From Gloeophyllum trabeum ATCC 11539 (Eukaryota; Basidiomycota; Agaricomycetes; Gloeophyllales; Gloeophyllaceae), in NCBI RefSeq assembly GCF_000344685.1, contig NW_006920410.1, forward strand, positions 922,717-986,716: DNA of 64,000 nucleotides. The letters run 5' to 3'. A program made the position numbers and the translations under genes. Positions 37,736 to 52,558 of this stretch are shown piece by piece; positions within the stretch are counted from its first letter, which is position 1; each line of letters begins with the position of its first letter. The notes beneath the pieces were generated by a model. The model worked only from the letters and a program-made list of their open reading frames with translations. It was not told where the DNA came from and searched no databases.

Positions 37736-38729
37736 AGCTGTAGTTGTAGTGGCTGAGATAGACAGACTGGATCGATTTCGAATTCCCGCTACCGTTGGTA
37801 GTGGGTCTTGGACCCCCCGGCCGTTCGCAGGTTTCCTGCGATCGTTTCCAGCAATCGGCGAAACGATAGAGAAGTTTGAGATTTTCCGCACTCAACAGCC
37901 GCTCCACGGCTTACTTATTGGAGTAGGGTATCACCAATTTTGCTCCGCTAATGCTGTGTCCTGATCAAAACAAGAGTGGTGAGTCGTGGTGCACTGTGGA
38001 CCCGAGTGGGGTATAATTACCTTTCCGGGCTCGGCTGCCTGCGCGAAAGATTCTGAAAGTTCTCTATCGTTTCGCCGATTGCTGTCAAGATCTACGCGAT
38101 CTATTTGATACTATTTGGCTCTTAACCGTATATGGCGGACGGCAGGACCGGCACACGGCTTTGGACCAATCAAAGATGGGGTCCTCAAAGGACCCCGATC
38201 GTAAAACCACGTGGCGTCTCTCTTTCCATCTTTAGCCAAGGTGGCGGATGCTGGTCAAGGGACTCAAGAGAACAGACATGACCTAGCTTGGGGCGTTGGA
38301 GATGCGGTCTCCAGGTGAAAGCAGCATACTTTAATGTCAGCTGTTTTACATAAATGACTTGTATACTCAGAACCTGAGGGAGGAGTGAGTGGACATCTCT
38401 TCAAATCGTTGAGGTGAATGCTCAGTCGGAAATCATGGCTGGAACACAACTGCTTTCGCAAAATAAATATATTAGTATATGATGCTGCTCAGGATGTCAA
38501 GTTTTCAGCTTGCTACCAAATCTTATCTATGTCTACGGTAGCGGGCTCTGCCGCTCGCACGGCCCTACCGCCTTATTTACGCGCCAATTACGTCACGTGA
38601 GCGTTCCCGACATACCCCCGCGCCACGCGCACTCAGGCCCGTCGACGGGTGAGGCTCACAGCGTGTGGAGTTCTATGTATGTCGCACAACGACAGCCACG
38701 AAAATGACACCGTTCTCGCACAATTTACC
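37736..38729. other. Intergenic with inverted repeat and hairpin
   Basis: About 1 kb between the divergent NTF2-like and ISC1 genes. It holds the inverted repeat at 37849-38084 and a tight hairpin at 38178-38196 (GGGGTCCT, loop CAA, AGGACCCC). No gene recognised. Confidence 0.5.
37849..38084. repeat. Inverted repeat, 25-bp perfect outer arms
   Basis: The 25-nt segment at 37849-37873 is the exact reverse complement of 38060-38084. Inside the arms the similarity continues imperfectly for about 35 more bases on each side (GATTTTCCGC..CAGCCG against GAATCTTTCGC..CAGCCG reversed). A long imperfect foldback results, with a loop of roughly 110-190 nt. It may be a small non-autonomous element or a structured transcript. 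Confidence 0.8.
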
Positions 38730-40397
38730 ATGTCCGATACTAAGCTGCGTGTCTTGACGCTGAATTGCTGGTGCGTTCTTCATCAAACATCACTGTACAA
38801 ACCCCGATCTAACGTGCCAGACGTGCAGGGGACTGAAGTATGTCTCGAAGAATCGAGTCGAACGGATGGCGGGCATCGCCAAGGCACTCGCTGCGTCCGA
38901 CTACGATATAGTGGCCTTGCAGGAGGTCTGGGTGTCCGCGGACTATGCGCTTATTCGAAGCAGCGTCGCTGGACGTCTGCCATATGCCAAATACTTCTAC
39001 AGGTGCATCCATGTTTCATGATCTCCTGCTGAACATTCACCCTTAGAGTGACTGGTCACTTCCTCCAGCGGTGCTCTGGGTGCTGGGCTGGCTATATTTT
39101 CTCGCTTCCCTATTATCGGGACCACGATACATCCATACTCCCTTAATGGCTCTCCGATAGACGTCGTTGCCGGCGACTGGTTCGTGGGCAAAGCGGCAGC
39201 CAGCATCCTGATCGCCCATCCACTTCTTGGTCAACTACAGGTTTACAATACACACGTTTGTTGATGCCGTTTCGTTTTATGTCTGCTCTTCCTCACTTCT
39301 TCCTCACAGTTATTCGCCAAGGGCGGTGAGAGCGGCCCGGAAATAAACCAAGCTCACCGCCTCATTAACGCATGGGAACTTGCAAAGTTGGCTAGACAGT
39401 CTGCGGAACTTGGTCGATATGTCATCGCTGTGAGTGGACTCTATATGTTGCGGAATACTCGTGTGAGACATATCGTGCCCAATAGTGCGGAGACTTTAAC
39501 ACCATCCCGACATCTCTTCCCATGACCGTAATTTCCGAACACGCTGGTTTAATGGATTCTTGGCGAGCTACGCACCCTCAATCCCATCTGGCTCCGAATT
39601 CCGCGCCGATATCCCCTGTGGATGCTATTCGAATGCACGGGGTTTCCGCGGATTCTCCTCTGAACAGCTACTCTGGCGGGAAGTCCCTTGAAGCACATGC
39701 ACGCAGGTTTGCCGGAAAAAGACTCGACTATGTCTGGTTCAGAGAACCGGTTAGCTCGGGCAAAGACAAGCCAGCGTTGCTATGCACGGATACTAAGGTC
39801 GTGTTCACGGACGAAGTACCGGGCAAGACCTTCTCTTTCTCAGACCACTTTGGAGTAGAGTCGACCTTCGAAATCCGAGTGCCTCCGTCTTCTTCGACAC
39901 AAACGGACTTCCAAAACGAGGTTGGCCTTGTCCGGTCCGCTATTCCTGACCGAGCCCCAGCTGCAGGCTCGTCTACTTCCACGGAGTCCGTCGAACCGAC
40001 GCCCACTTCCCTTTCGCCTACGTCATTGAACAACATTCTCACCACGCTCACGGCAGCCTACCGCACATCCGTCCAGCGCGCACGGTATCACCTGACAATA
40101 TTTATTCTATGCCTGTTCCTGGTCATCGTCTTGGTTGTTCTGTTCCCATTCCTCCCCAGCGCGTTCCCGTCGCCTTTGACTTCAGGATGGAAGTGGACCT
40201 ACCGGGCCTTGAGCTGGATCTACGGAGTTGTGATCGTCGCTCTCAGCTGGCTTGCTACCACCATGCTATATGTGGGTTTTGTGTATGGCCGGTGGGAAGT
40301 GAATGCCCTTACGAACGTGATCGAGGAGATGGAAATACTACGAAGTCTGAAGGGGTCTAGATATGAGAGCCGGTCCAGTGAAGACGGCGCGGAGTGA
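38730..40397 (+). CDS. ISC1: Inositol phosphosphingolipid phospholipase C (ISC1 / neutral sphingomyelinase)
   Basis: Exons 38730-38770, 38829-39002, 39069-39255, 39310-39429 and 39486-40397, giving 477 aa. The endonuclease/exonuclease/phosphatase fold is clear: LRVLTLNCWGLK at the start (Asn), DIVALQEVW (Mg-binding Glu), VVAGDWF/NTH, AACGDFNTIP (Asp/Asn) and FSDHFGVES (catalytic His) near residue 290. Two C-terminal hydrophobic helices (IFILCLFLVIVLVVLFPFLP and a second at about residues 405-432) place it in a membrane, as in yeast Isc1 and nSMase2. The enzyme hydrolyses inositol phosphosphingolipids, releasing ceramide. An in-frame upstream ATG at 38679 could extend the protein by 17 residues; I preferred the one directly before the beta-strand core. 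Confidence 0.9.
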
Positions 40398-43300
40398 GCG
40401 CTGGGGACTGGGGCGCTTGGTTTATTCAAGGACATGTTCGCATTACAACCTAACCTTGTCTCGCTGCAATACATTCCGAACTTATACTGGGGCTTCGTAA
40501 TGCAGGACATTTTGAATGTTGCGTAGGGTAGTGTAGAGTTTGCATATGTATTCTTCCGTCCGAGCGTACTGTATATCAGTGGACCCATATGGACCGATAC
40601 AGCGTTTGGTCACAGGGCCAGATAATCAGATAGACGAGGATAGATGCAAGCGAGCCGCCTTCACGCGCGCATCAGCGGGGCATCAGACGAGACAAGATCA
40701 GCACTGCCAGGAACGGTCTTCCAGGAAAGATCTCTCGACAACGTCGAAGCAAGTGGATGCTTCGACCACCGGCTGGATTCACGCGAGAATACCCGTCCAC
40801 ATTGATGCGCTCTGATGCATCTTGATTCAGAGGAGATACGATGTTGAGGACCGAGAGTCGTTGGGTTTGACAGGCGTATGGACGGCGAAGACTTCGAGCA
40901 TGAATACGAAATATATATAATACAGACATGATAAATGGTGGGAGGGCGCTCGGCCTGCTTGTTCTCGTTGGGCTGCAGCCAAACCCTCGTTCCTTGAAAC
41001 CTCGATCGAGCGGGATTACTTGTGTGTATGCGATACAGTGTTGAAACGCGGCGGATTTCACGAGCTTCAGTACCTACCAGCAGCCTGTGACTGAGCTCAG
41101 AGGATCCCGCTATTGCAACCTCCAGCGGGTGATACAAGAGATGTTGTGATACGCGAGCCGTACCTCCGGGCTCGAAAGGGCTCGAAGGCCCGCGCACAAG
41201 CGCAGCGTTTGTTCAGGGTATTGAGGTCGGCCAACCCTAGCGTGCCCTGGCCAACCCTCTGCCCATGTACTTTCGCCGACGGCGAGCTGTCCTGATGCTG
41301 ACGGGGCTTCTAAAGATACCGACCTTGAACGATACCTTTATTCTCGCGATGGGAAAAGATGGGAGTTGTACTCACGACTGAGGACAGTCTGGCGCCACGG
41401 AGCTCTTGACTGGTAATTCAAGTCCAGGGGTTTAGACATAAATTCCGCGGGCCGACGTCGAGGTGCAAAGAAAACGTCAAGGTGCCAGACATAAGACGGT
41501 CATGAACGTGATGAATGGTAGTCTCTGCCATTAAAGTCGACGAAGACGCGCATCTTGCATCTCTCCGACTATCCAGGTGCCTATATCTGTCAAAGCCAAG
41601 GCAGACGCGCGGAGGTTGTACGGAGAAGATGGGACGCGGTATTATCATTGCTGCCGGCAGGTGGCGCAGAAGGCGCAGTGGATGTGCAAAGAGCATATGA
41701 AAGGCCTGCTATAATTGGTCAGTCGGTATATAAACACGAACAGCTCACAGTGTACTCTGATGAGGGTAACGTTGGATAGTTGCCCTTGGCGATTCCTGCG
41801 GTGCTGCGAAGAGTATCATACATCCTTGCAAGCAAAGAGTATAACCTTACGGTTGAGGAGTCCTTAAGCAACTATTCCAGAGAGAAAAGGTGTCGATTAT
41901 ACTTCACCGGCGTCTTTGGCGAAGGGTTCTGTACTATACGCCTGGATGCATGATTAATGATTGCCGGCGCTTCCAACGAAATAGGCGACTCACTCCTGAC
42001 AATCCCCCTCAGTTGATACTGCGCAAGCATGTAAAAGCACCCCGTATGTCGACGGGATATATTTGGGACCTTCGCAGCGGTGGCTGCCATGGGGGATGCG
42101 GTATACTTTTAACTATGTTAAGCTCTTGAGAGCATCAAGCCCTCCGCATGCTGCGTGATCAGCACAAACAACTGAGGATCGTCTGTAGCGGCAGACCGTG
42201 AATGCATACTGTCGTAAGTCTCGCCAACGCGGCGCACAGAATAGGTTGGCGAAAGCCATCGATATCAGCGACATTTCCGAACGCATGCCACATTATCGAG
42301 CCAGAGTACCAGATTCTGATCTCGGCATCACCGGCCGGGGAGCCCCATTGGTCCGCAGCCGTAGCCCACTCGCCGGGCCTCCGCAGAAAACTTGTCGCAA
42401 CCTCAACGTCTCGCATACGATCTTCGAGTGTGGCAGGAGTTAGCTAACCCGATGTCTCCATCTGCCTTGCAGATTGCTCTGTGATCCGCAAAATGCAGCT
42501 GTATCGCATGCTAAAGAGCCCTTGGGACGATGAGTATCCGAGCACTGCTCTCGGAAGCGCTCGCCTCCGGCGGCACCACGACGCCTGCAGGACGTCCATC
42601 GCCCAGCTCGAAGCTAAGCATCTCAGATCGGGCTGCCAGATAGGCTGCACGACTGGCACAACTCGCTTTCACCGCCGCTCAGCGGTTCCGTAGATCTTCC
42701 TGCATGGATCCTCCCTCTTGCTTCAGCTCTTAGCTGGCGTCGCAGAATTCCAGCCACCTCTGCCAAAACGAGCAATCGCAAAACAGGGTGGAGGTCCCCT
42801 GCGGACCCCGCACGCAAACGCCTACCTTAACGGCAATCGGTTAATGCGGGATTGGATATTCGGCCACTTTGAGGGTCCCAATAGATTTTCGGTTTCCAGA
42901 CGAAAACCCGCGGGGCAGCGCCCCGCGCCCTCCCCCCAAGCGTCATTGTTACTAATTTCTCGGGGAGGACAGCCAATGGGTGAGCCAAACCGCAAATTTT
43001 TCTTTTCCTAGTCTAGACTCTACACCCGGGTTGTCCGGGGCGGATAGTCCCCTCACAGAGACTCATTGGGCTGCGGTGAGTCCTCGCTTTACATACCGAC
43101 CGAATGGGGGTGAGAGGCCAAGGTTGGCTCGTACGTTATACATGCACATGAAGCCAAGAGATTAGCATTCAGTTCGTATATACGCATGGACATACTAAAT
43201 GCATTAAATCCGCGGATTGGCGACGATGACCGACAGATGCCCAATAAACTAGGCGGTGAGTAAGGAAAGCGTGCGTCCGTGTCGGCGTCTCGCATTCAGA

Positions 43301-45047
43301 TGCAAAGCGCGAAGGCATGACGCCCATCGAACGTTAGAACCCGGAGAGGCGTTTCGCGTGGGGGAACGAGAAGGTTTCCCGGCCTTCGCGGTCCCTTACA
43401 CTCGGACCAGTCGTGTTCACGGGTTTGAATGCGGAACAGTCGCGCTGAATACGAACGGCACCATGAAATCACCACGAGCAGCGGTGAAGGGGAAGCCGGG
43501 CGAGCGATGACCTGTTTTTAACACGACTTCGGGAAATGTCCGATATTGATGATGATCCATGGCCGGGTGTCCAAACAATCCGCTCTACAATGACGATAAT
43601 TTCGGTTTCCGAGTTGACAGGAACAGATGAGAGCGAGTCTAAACATAGCCCGGGCGTTTGTCAGGGTATGAAAGGACGGCACTGAAGGAGTTGAAAGCCA
43701 GGTCCTGGATATGATTGCTTGCGGAAGGCGAGGCACGCGAAAGTAATGATTGGGCTATAAATGCGCCAATCGCGGATATAGGGATTCGATTGACTGGATA
43801 TAGCTAGATGCGAAGCGAGAGGCATTGAACGTGTCGTGAATCCGTTTGCAGGTCGTCGAGATGCCAGTCCACGTTGTCGGACGGACGATCGTGCCTAAGA
43901 CAGAGTCGACGAGGCGTCGACGGGGTTGGCATCTTCTAGACGGGTGTCTGATTGAGCACCGGCGGTAAACGCTGCTGACAGCTCTTGCATGGAAAGCGAC
44001 ACTATCGTTGGACGAGCGCTCTTAACCAGGGCTGGCAGAGGCGACTTGGCCGTAGAAGGCACTGTAGCAGGGAACATTACCATCTGGAATGCATTCAACG
44101 TGTAGACAGATATTAAACAAGACTGGAACAGGAAGTGCCCGAGGATCAGCCGTGGGCAAGGGTTGGACTGCATAGTAGCGGTGTCTCGGTTACAGAGGGC
44201 GTAGGGCTGCCGAGCGGTACGTAAGGCGGAAAGACCCTTGTGGGCGTGTTATTATGGAGGATTTGCGGAAATAAAGGGAAACGGAAGAGCCGAAAGTCAC
44301 GGTCGGCAGTTGAGCGAGGACGGGGAGAAAGAGGGAGGCGAAAGCAAAAGGGCAGAGGTCACGCTATAGCGAAGCTCGGACGCCGTTCGGGGTGCTTCGG
44401 GTGGTGGGAGGAATGGGTTGGGTTTGACGAGGTGACCCGCCCATCTTCGAATGCTAGGGAAACGTTCACGAGGACTTTGCGTCTGGCGGGCGGTATTCTC
44501 ATAAGGCAAGATCAAAGGCCAGGATTCTGCCGTCGCTGCAACACGAGAATTCGAAGCAACGATGATAGTATGAGGTAGTTTATTCATGTATTGAGCTCTG
44601 AGCTCATTAGCCTGTATACAGAGCAGGGTTAGACGCCTCGAAATGTAGGAAATGAGCGGCGGGGATGGGTCGGGCGATGGCGAGGGACCATCAGCTCTGG
44701 AGATTGGTGGGAGTGGAGCGCTGGCGAGGCCCGCAGGTGGGACTGGGGGATCACGATTCGGTGTCCTTCCCGATCGGGCAGGAAGCACCCAATCGAGGGA
44801 GACGACCGTCGGTAGAACCCGAGAATAAAGTTTGCGAGGGAATTACCCAATCGGCGTGATATGTTGACGTGGGGATGTGATTCCAGAAAGCATCACGAAA
44901 GAGAATACAGGGTCGCGTCCTTCTATAAATCACGGCAGTTATGCACTCCCCTCGCCCGTCCCTTTTCCCCCGTCCTCGCCGCCATCCACATCCCCCGCGT
45001 CATCCCCCCACTGCCCGACGCGTTACCGACGCGTCTTACAGCGCGCC
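40398..45047. other. 4.6-kb stretch without a firm gene
   Basis: The largest empty region in the window. Long minus frames at 41197-40661 (178 codons) and 44173-43895 (92 codons) have no recognisable content. Coding-like minus-strand traces occur at 42150-42750 (entered separately). A GC-rich hairpin (GCGGGGC, AGC, GCCCCGC) lies near 42911. The final ~150 bp are pyrimidine-rich and probably the promoter and leader of the gene at 45048. Confidence 0.45.
42159..42750 (-). pseudogene. Coding-like remnant, unidentified
   Basis: Reading the minus strand, one frame gives AAVKASCASRAAYLAARSEM then LSFELGDGRPAGVVVPPEAS, bounded by a TGA upstream and a TAG downstream. Further along, another frame gives GEWATAADQWGSPAGDAEIR and IWYSGSIMWHAFGNVADIDG. 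The residue mix is more protein-like than chance frames nearby, but stops break it and no splice solution was found. It may be a decayed gene. No family assigned. Confidence 0.22.
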
Positions 45048-46655
45048 ATGGACAGCTACGACACGGACACCGCCATCGACCATCTCTTCTCCAGCGAACA
45101 CACCACCAGAGACGCCGTGACGCGCATACACAACTGGATATCCTCCCAGGCCATCGAACACCCGGAGGCTGCCATTCGCGACTCTGTCCTCGATCCGGAC
45201 TTTGACCTCGAAGACGCGGACGCGTGCCCCACATACGACCCGCAGCTCTTCTCGTCACCCTCGTGTCCGAATCTGTCCCGCGCGTCGTCCTTCACGCGAC
45301 GGAAGGAGGCCCAAGTAGAATGGGAACAGCTCATGAAGAGCGCGACTCCCCAGTACTGGGTAGATCGCGTGATTTCACCCAAGTCTAGCAGGGGGAACAT
45401 GTCGCGAGACAAGGTAATCAAATTCCTGTAGTCAACTATACCAAGCGGCTAACGTCTTCTTTCAGCCTCTGCCTGATCCCCCTCCATTTGACGCAGACTT
45501 GGCTGACCCATTTTTCCCGTCCTCGCCGGCGCCAACCGTCTCCAGCTTTGCCTCCGCGTCAACAAGCACAACCCCTCCACTCTCGCGTGCTGCTTCTCAC
45601 AAGTCGCTGCGCAAGCCCCGCCTCTCGCGTTCCATATCCTCTTCCCGGTTCCCCTCCATTAGCACTACCCTCTCTGGTCCGCCTGTGGATGAGGAGGCTC
45701 CGCGTACCCGGGACCAAAGCCCCGCGCTTTACGCGTTTCCTGCGGTCCCTGACGCTGATCTGAACACGCGTCTTCCCCAGTTGCCTCCGACGCAACCTCT
45801 TCGCCTCCCTATACGGAGGAAGAATAGCAATCACCCCAATGATAGTACGGTGACGCTCACAGGAACCCCATCGACCCCGACAAGCTCATTCTTTCCATCT
45901 GTTTCATCTTCTCCGCATGCATCGCTCTCAACAATTACCACTCCTGCTCTGACTGACAGTGGTTCCCCTTCCTCCTCCACATCATCACGTGCACCGCGAG
46001 CCATCCCTTCTGCATTGTCTCTCTTTCATCTTCCTTCTCGTTCAAATCTCAAGTCTCCATCAAGTCCCACTTCTGCAGTCGATGAACGTAGTCAACATCG
46101 CTATCCTCATCATGCGTTCTCCGCTTCGTCATCCAGTTATCCCTCTCCCTGCGAAGTAGCCACCCCTCTCTCCACTACGTCGACTTCTCGCTGGTCCTAT
46201 GCCAGCTCTGAGCCTGACTTAACTCTGGCGTCTGCTCCGGTCTCACCGTCATCATCCGTTTTCCCCAGTTTGAATGGGACAAAGCAGAGGATCCGAAACA
46301 AGAGCTTCCATTTCCCTTCTCTGAGTCTGCCTCCAGTGCTCGGCGGAGAAAGGAAGAAAAAGCTGGTTATCAACGGCGTGCCTGCCGGAGACTCGCGGGC
46401 GACCGAGGCAGTCAGACGCTGGTGCGAGAGCCATGGAGAAGTGTCACGCTTCCAATGGAAGCCCGATGGCCTGCACGTTCATTTCCGGAAAACTAGCGTG
46501 GCCGACACTGTGAGTACCGTGGATCATTCAATATTTCTCGAGCTGTCTTCCTGATCTATATATGCGCTCAGGTATGCCGCTTGCAAGCTCAAGTGGAAAT
46601 CAAGGGCGCCGGGAGCGTCAGTCTTTCCTGGTACCAAGGCAAGCGTCGGCCATAG
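45048..46655 (+). CDS. Ser/Pro-rich protein with RRM-like C-terminus
   Basis: Exons 45048-45413, 45466-46509 and 46572-46655, giving 497 aa. The N-terminal ~120 residues are mixed helical and acidic (AIDHLFSSEHTTRDAVTRIH; QVEWEQLMKSATPQYWVDRV). The middle ~280 residues are Ser/Thr/Pro low complexity. The last ~90 residues begin KKKLVINGVPAGDSRATEAV and continue RRWCESHGEVSRFQWKPDGL, then VHF and a further strand-like segment. That order (strand, helix, GEV turn, strand) resembles an RNA recognition motif with weak RNP motifs, so RNA binding is a guess. No family is recognised. It is convergent with the esterase gene. Confidence 0.72.
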
Positions 46656-47225
46656 CGCCGGATTGTCCTGCACCTGCATCTGCACTTTTTATCTTCGTAT
46701 GTTGTCGCAGTGTTGTCCAAGTGTACTCTTGATGTAACAAAAGTAGAATCTGTCTTCTACACAGACCACCCACATTGACACTATCACGTTCGCTTGTCAC
46801 TACTCACGCTCGTTTGTTGCTATTGTTTTCTGTATTACTGTATGTTTTTGGGGTAGATCCTGGATAGAGGTTTTTTGGTGTCGCAGGGACCAGTACCACA
46901 GGCTATCCACATGCATGTACGTGTACATATCAAGTATAACGCCCGATGTAGTTAGGAACTACATACCTACCTTTGAATTGATAATTGGAAGTAAACACTG
47001 TGTACTCATTCACCGGTGTGAAGCATAACATCGCATTGCGAATGAATATGGATGTAAAACATACGTGATTGTAAGTAATATTAACAGTGGATGTTCTGTC
47101 CGTATTGCAATAGTGAATGCGAGAGATGATGCTATACAACCAGTCCGTGAGATTACAGAGATGACAGGTAGCATGAATACTGGCAGGAAGGTATACGTGC
47201 GTGAAAGTGAGAAATGCCGAAATCC
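46656..47225. other. Intergenic, convergent 3' ends
   Basis: About 570 bp, AT-richer than neighbours, between two convergent genes. No gene or RNA recognised. Confidence 0.5.
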
Positions 47226-49728
47226 TTATCTTCCCGTAAGAGAGAAGGATTTAGACTTGGACCGGCCCCCGGAGGGACCACCGTCGGCATGCCTGAAGCT
47301 GACAGTCCTATTAGCTGGCCCCGACGTCTCCCACTGTTTGCAGAGGGTGGAGATATCGGCATGGCTCGAAGTCGACCGTCGTATGGACGGCTTGGGCGGT
47401 CTCACCGTAGATGGAGTGATATTGAAGGCCGACATACGCACGTGAGGATGTGGGACATGGAACTTGGACGACTGATGGTGGTCGTTCTCCTCGTCATCCG
47501 TGGGGTCCCTATGTGACCGATTGGACAGAGTTCGATGGTGGTTCCGCGCCGCTTTCTCGCCCAGGAACGACAACGCAGACCCAATGCGACGCAAGCGGCT
47601 CTTGGATGGGGTCCCGCGACCACTGGAAGGCGTCGTTGCCCGCCCTTTGCCGCCGGGCGCCTCGGTGTCACTGCCGTCCTCCTCGTCAGTCGCTGGCGGA
47701 GACGGCCACGGCGACTCCTTGGTCGGCCCCCAGCTTGGATCCTCGTCGCTCGACCGTGCTTCAGCTTCCGCGCGCGCCTCCGCGTCGCGCTTTTCCTTCT
47801 CCACGTCATGGGTAGGCGCAGAGGTCTCGAGACCGTCACCCCGGACCATGCGCGCCTTGTCGTTGTCGATCTCTTGCTCGAGCTCGGCTTCTGCCGCCTC
47901 GTCCAAGAACTGAGGTGTATGTGCCTGCATGACGTCGCGGACAAATTCACGGCACGATTCGAAGGATTTGCGGGTAGCGTCGAAGAACGGGAACATCTGA
48001 AACACGTGGATCTTCAATAGGGATCAGCATAATGCGCTATAAATTCCTCCGATGGTCAAGGAACTTACAGCGTCCTCATACAACTCATGTCGGACTTCAA
48101 CACCCGCTAAACTTGCTTTGTGCGCGAGCAGTGTGATTTCGTCCCGGAGGACTTCTGCGTCTCCAGCTGTCACGAGCAAAGGGGGAAGACCCTTGAAGTC
48201 TCCGAACAGCGGACTGGCATATGGATGCGTCAAATATCTTTCCATATGCTCTCCCAGGTAGCAAGCTACCGGGTCGAGGTGGTCGCCCAAATTCGGTCTC
48301 GGGACTACATCGAACTCTGCGTTGGTGTCCCAGGATTCACAGCTCATGGTAAGATCTATCACATTGTCAGCACCTGCTACTCGGGAGAGTGTGAGCTGAA
48401 CTACGCACCGACCCATGGGGAGAAGCAGATTGCAGCGGCCGGGAGTGGGTAGTTGTTGTCCCGCAGGTACATGAGGAGAGCAAGGGTCAAACCCCCACCA
48501 GCGCTATCACCGGCAATTAAAATGTTCTCGGGCGGGATATGCAGATCGTCGATCAGCCTGAAATAGGCGGACACTGCATCATGCAAAGGACCAGGGAAGC
48601 GAGTTTCAGGAGCAAGCCGGTAGTCGATTGCTGTATAGAGGACACATTGAGGACTAGCTGGCTATGATAGATTGTGAAGGACATACCAAAGACTCTAGCA
48701 TCGCTATATTTAGAGAGGGGTATAGTTATTAGGCGATGTGTAGCTGCACTAAACACATAGTAGGCGCCTGCGTAAAGTTCAGATACTGAGCCACGTGAAA
48801 ACAGTGGGAGAATTGCCAGTACTAACCTCCATGCAAGTAAAGTATGACCCTTTCTTTACGCTTAGGCTGGTTTAAATCAGGTTCCGACGAAGTCGAACCG
48901 GAGCTCTTCTTGCGCGAGAGCTTCCATTCAGCCTGCAACCTCTTCCAGAGCTTCTTCCCGACCACCCACTCGCCGGACAGCTCACGTGTGCCATCCTCGG
49001 CTTCGTCGTACTCAGCAAGAATTCCCCGTAGTTTGCGCTTCTTGACGCGGAAGGTCACGGGGGTAACAAGAGCGTCCGAGGGCAAGGGCGCCAACCCCCC
49101 AATGCTCATGAGCATGCGGATGGTCGCCTGAGGCAAACGTGTTATCATGGGACTCCGAGTCGGGAAGGTATAGCAGGACATACGATGTCCACTAGCTGCG
49201 AGTGCTTACCAGCATTCCGCATGAAGCTGGTCAGCAGTGTCATTTCAATGCCCCACGACTTCCTCCGAGGACCCCATAACTGGTGGGCTATAACATCGCC
49301 GACGATGTCTTTAGCTAGAAGATTGGAAGGCAATCAGCGTTGTTGCTCGGAGGGTGCATGGCGGGCGAAGGATTATTCCCTGGGTGCACGGTCCTATGTA
49401 AGACGCAGGTTATCCCTGGTCACTCCAAAGGGCGCGGTGACGCACGCCGTCCCCCCTCGATCCATTTAGGTATGACACTCGGACACTCACTTTTTGTGGC
49501 GGCGAATGCACCATACTTCCAGAGGTCCCATATACTGAACGGTTGGCTCTCCTGTTGTTTCACTTTTGGATCCACGCGAGCAGATGGTGGGGGCTTGCCG
49601 TTAGCCTCATAGTGTTGCAGCAACTTAGACACAGATTTCTCGCGTTGCAGGCCTTTCTTGTCATTGTCAGCCTTTTCAGGCTCTGACCCGGAGAGTATGG
49701 AGAACGGCCAAGGGAGTAAGGAAGCCAT
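47226..49728 (-). CDS. Alpha/beta-hydrolase fold-3 (HSL-type) esterase with disordered tail
   Basis: Complement exons 49728-49491, 49314-49184, 49127-48827, 48767-48687, 48630-48409, 48355-48069 and 48011-47226, giving 681 aa. Hallmarks of the hormone-sensitive-lipase family are HGGAYY (oxyanion hole, ~225), DYRLAPE, the nucleophile elbow GDSAGG, an acid in VTAGDAEVLRDE and the histidine in AIHVFQMFP. These act on short- or medium-chain acyl esters; the substrate is unknown. A weak hydrophobic segment near the N-terminus (LLPWPFSIL) may be a membrane or ER anchor. The last ~230 residues are charged, Ser-rich and disordered, much longer than plain esterases. The first intron is 176 nt, long for this window. 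An in-frame ATG 18 nt upstream (49746) also exists. Confidence 0.88.
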
Positions 49729-50310
49729 GTCGCGGACGAAGAGCATGCACCTTAGCCAGATCTAAGCTTGAAAATGAAATTCTTCTATGAGGGCTTATGG
49801 TATTATACAGCAGTTCTAGCAGGTCAGGAGATTATAGAAATACAGCGCCAACAGAGTGTCATGAGGAACAGGAAAGAGAGAGAACACAACGGAAAGGCCG
49901 CACCATGCATCCACAGCGGCCACCGGTGCGTACGCGTCACATGCGGTACTTAGATCATCTGCGCTTCGCTTCCTTTTGGAGCCTCCTCGGAACTACTCAT
50001 CTGTCCGAAAGCTTGTTGATTGGACTATCAATCAACAATACTAGGAAGGCTGAGACATCCAAACCGATGCTGGTCAACGTTGAAGCTGGCCACCAAAATT
50101 ACAATGTGTACAGGGGGATCTGCTACACACTATACATAGGCCATTGTCCCCATTGTTTGCGAACAGTCTGTTACAGTCACAGGACGCAGGTCCGCAGAGC
50201 TCCGCCGTATGTACACGGAACAAGAACCAAAGTCTGAGGCCAACCAAAAGAACCGGGCAAGTCCACCACAACAGATCATGTGCGCAACCAGCGCACCTTT
50301 GCAGACCATA
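49729..50310. other. Intergenic, MetAP2 3' end to esterase promoter
   Basis: About 580 bp between tandem minus-strand genes. Nothing recognised. Confidence 0.45.
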
Positions 50311-52091
<1,781 letters not shown>

Positions 52092-52558
52092 GGTGGTCCA
52101 AGTGAGACGAGTGAAAATCAAAATGGATGGATTCTCAGTGCAAACTTCACTGTCTGCTTTCTCGTGTGACTAAGCCGGACTCCACTTAGTAGGCTGCACG
52201 GACACGATTACAGTGAAATGTTCTATTCTGCGATAACTAGTACAAGTTCACATGAGGGTCGAGGTATACCACCTATATGGACCCACAAATTTTCGTTCCG
52301 CAGCATTAGGTTTCAGTGGACCAGCGACGGTGGACATGGTATGGTCGATATAGCAGCGCAAAGACCACTCACGCGACAGTATGTACCCCCATATGAAGCT
52401 CATTTAACCTATTCACCAACAGGGGTTGCGCATGCGGGGTTTGGGTCGAGGTTGTGGCGGCGTATTGTGCACGCGAGGCGGACTTCGGCTCCGGGACAGT
52501 ACCGCCGGCAACAGGCACCACTGCATCGAACACGACTGCTTGTGTAACGTCAGGAACA
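52092..52558. promoter_or_regulatory. Divergent promoter, MetAP2 / GOS1
   Basis: A 467-bp interval between head-to-head housekeeping genes. No clear core element recognised. Confidence 0.45.

Noticed and set aside
40661..41197. 178-codon minus frame in the empty region
   Set aside because: No motif, no start context and no neighbouring exon; its composition looks like a chance frame.
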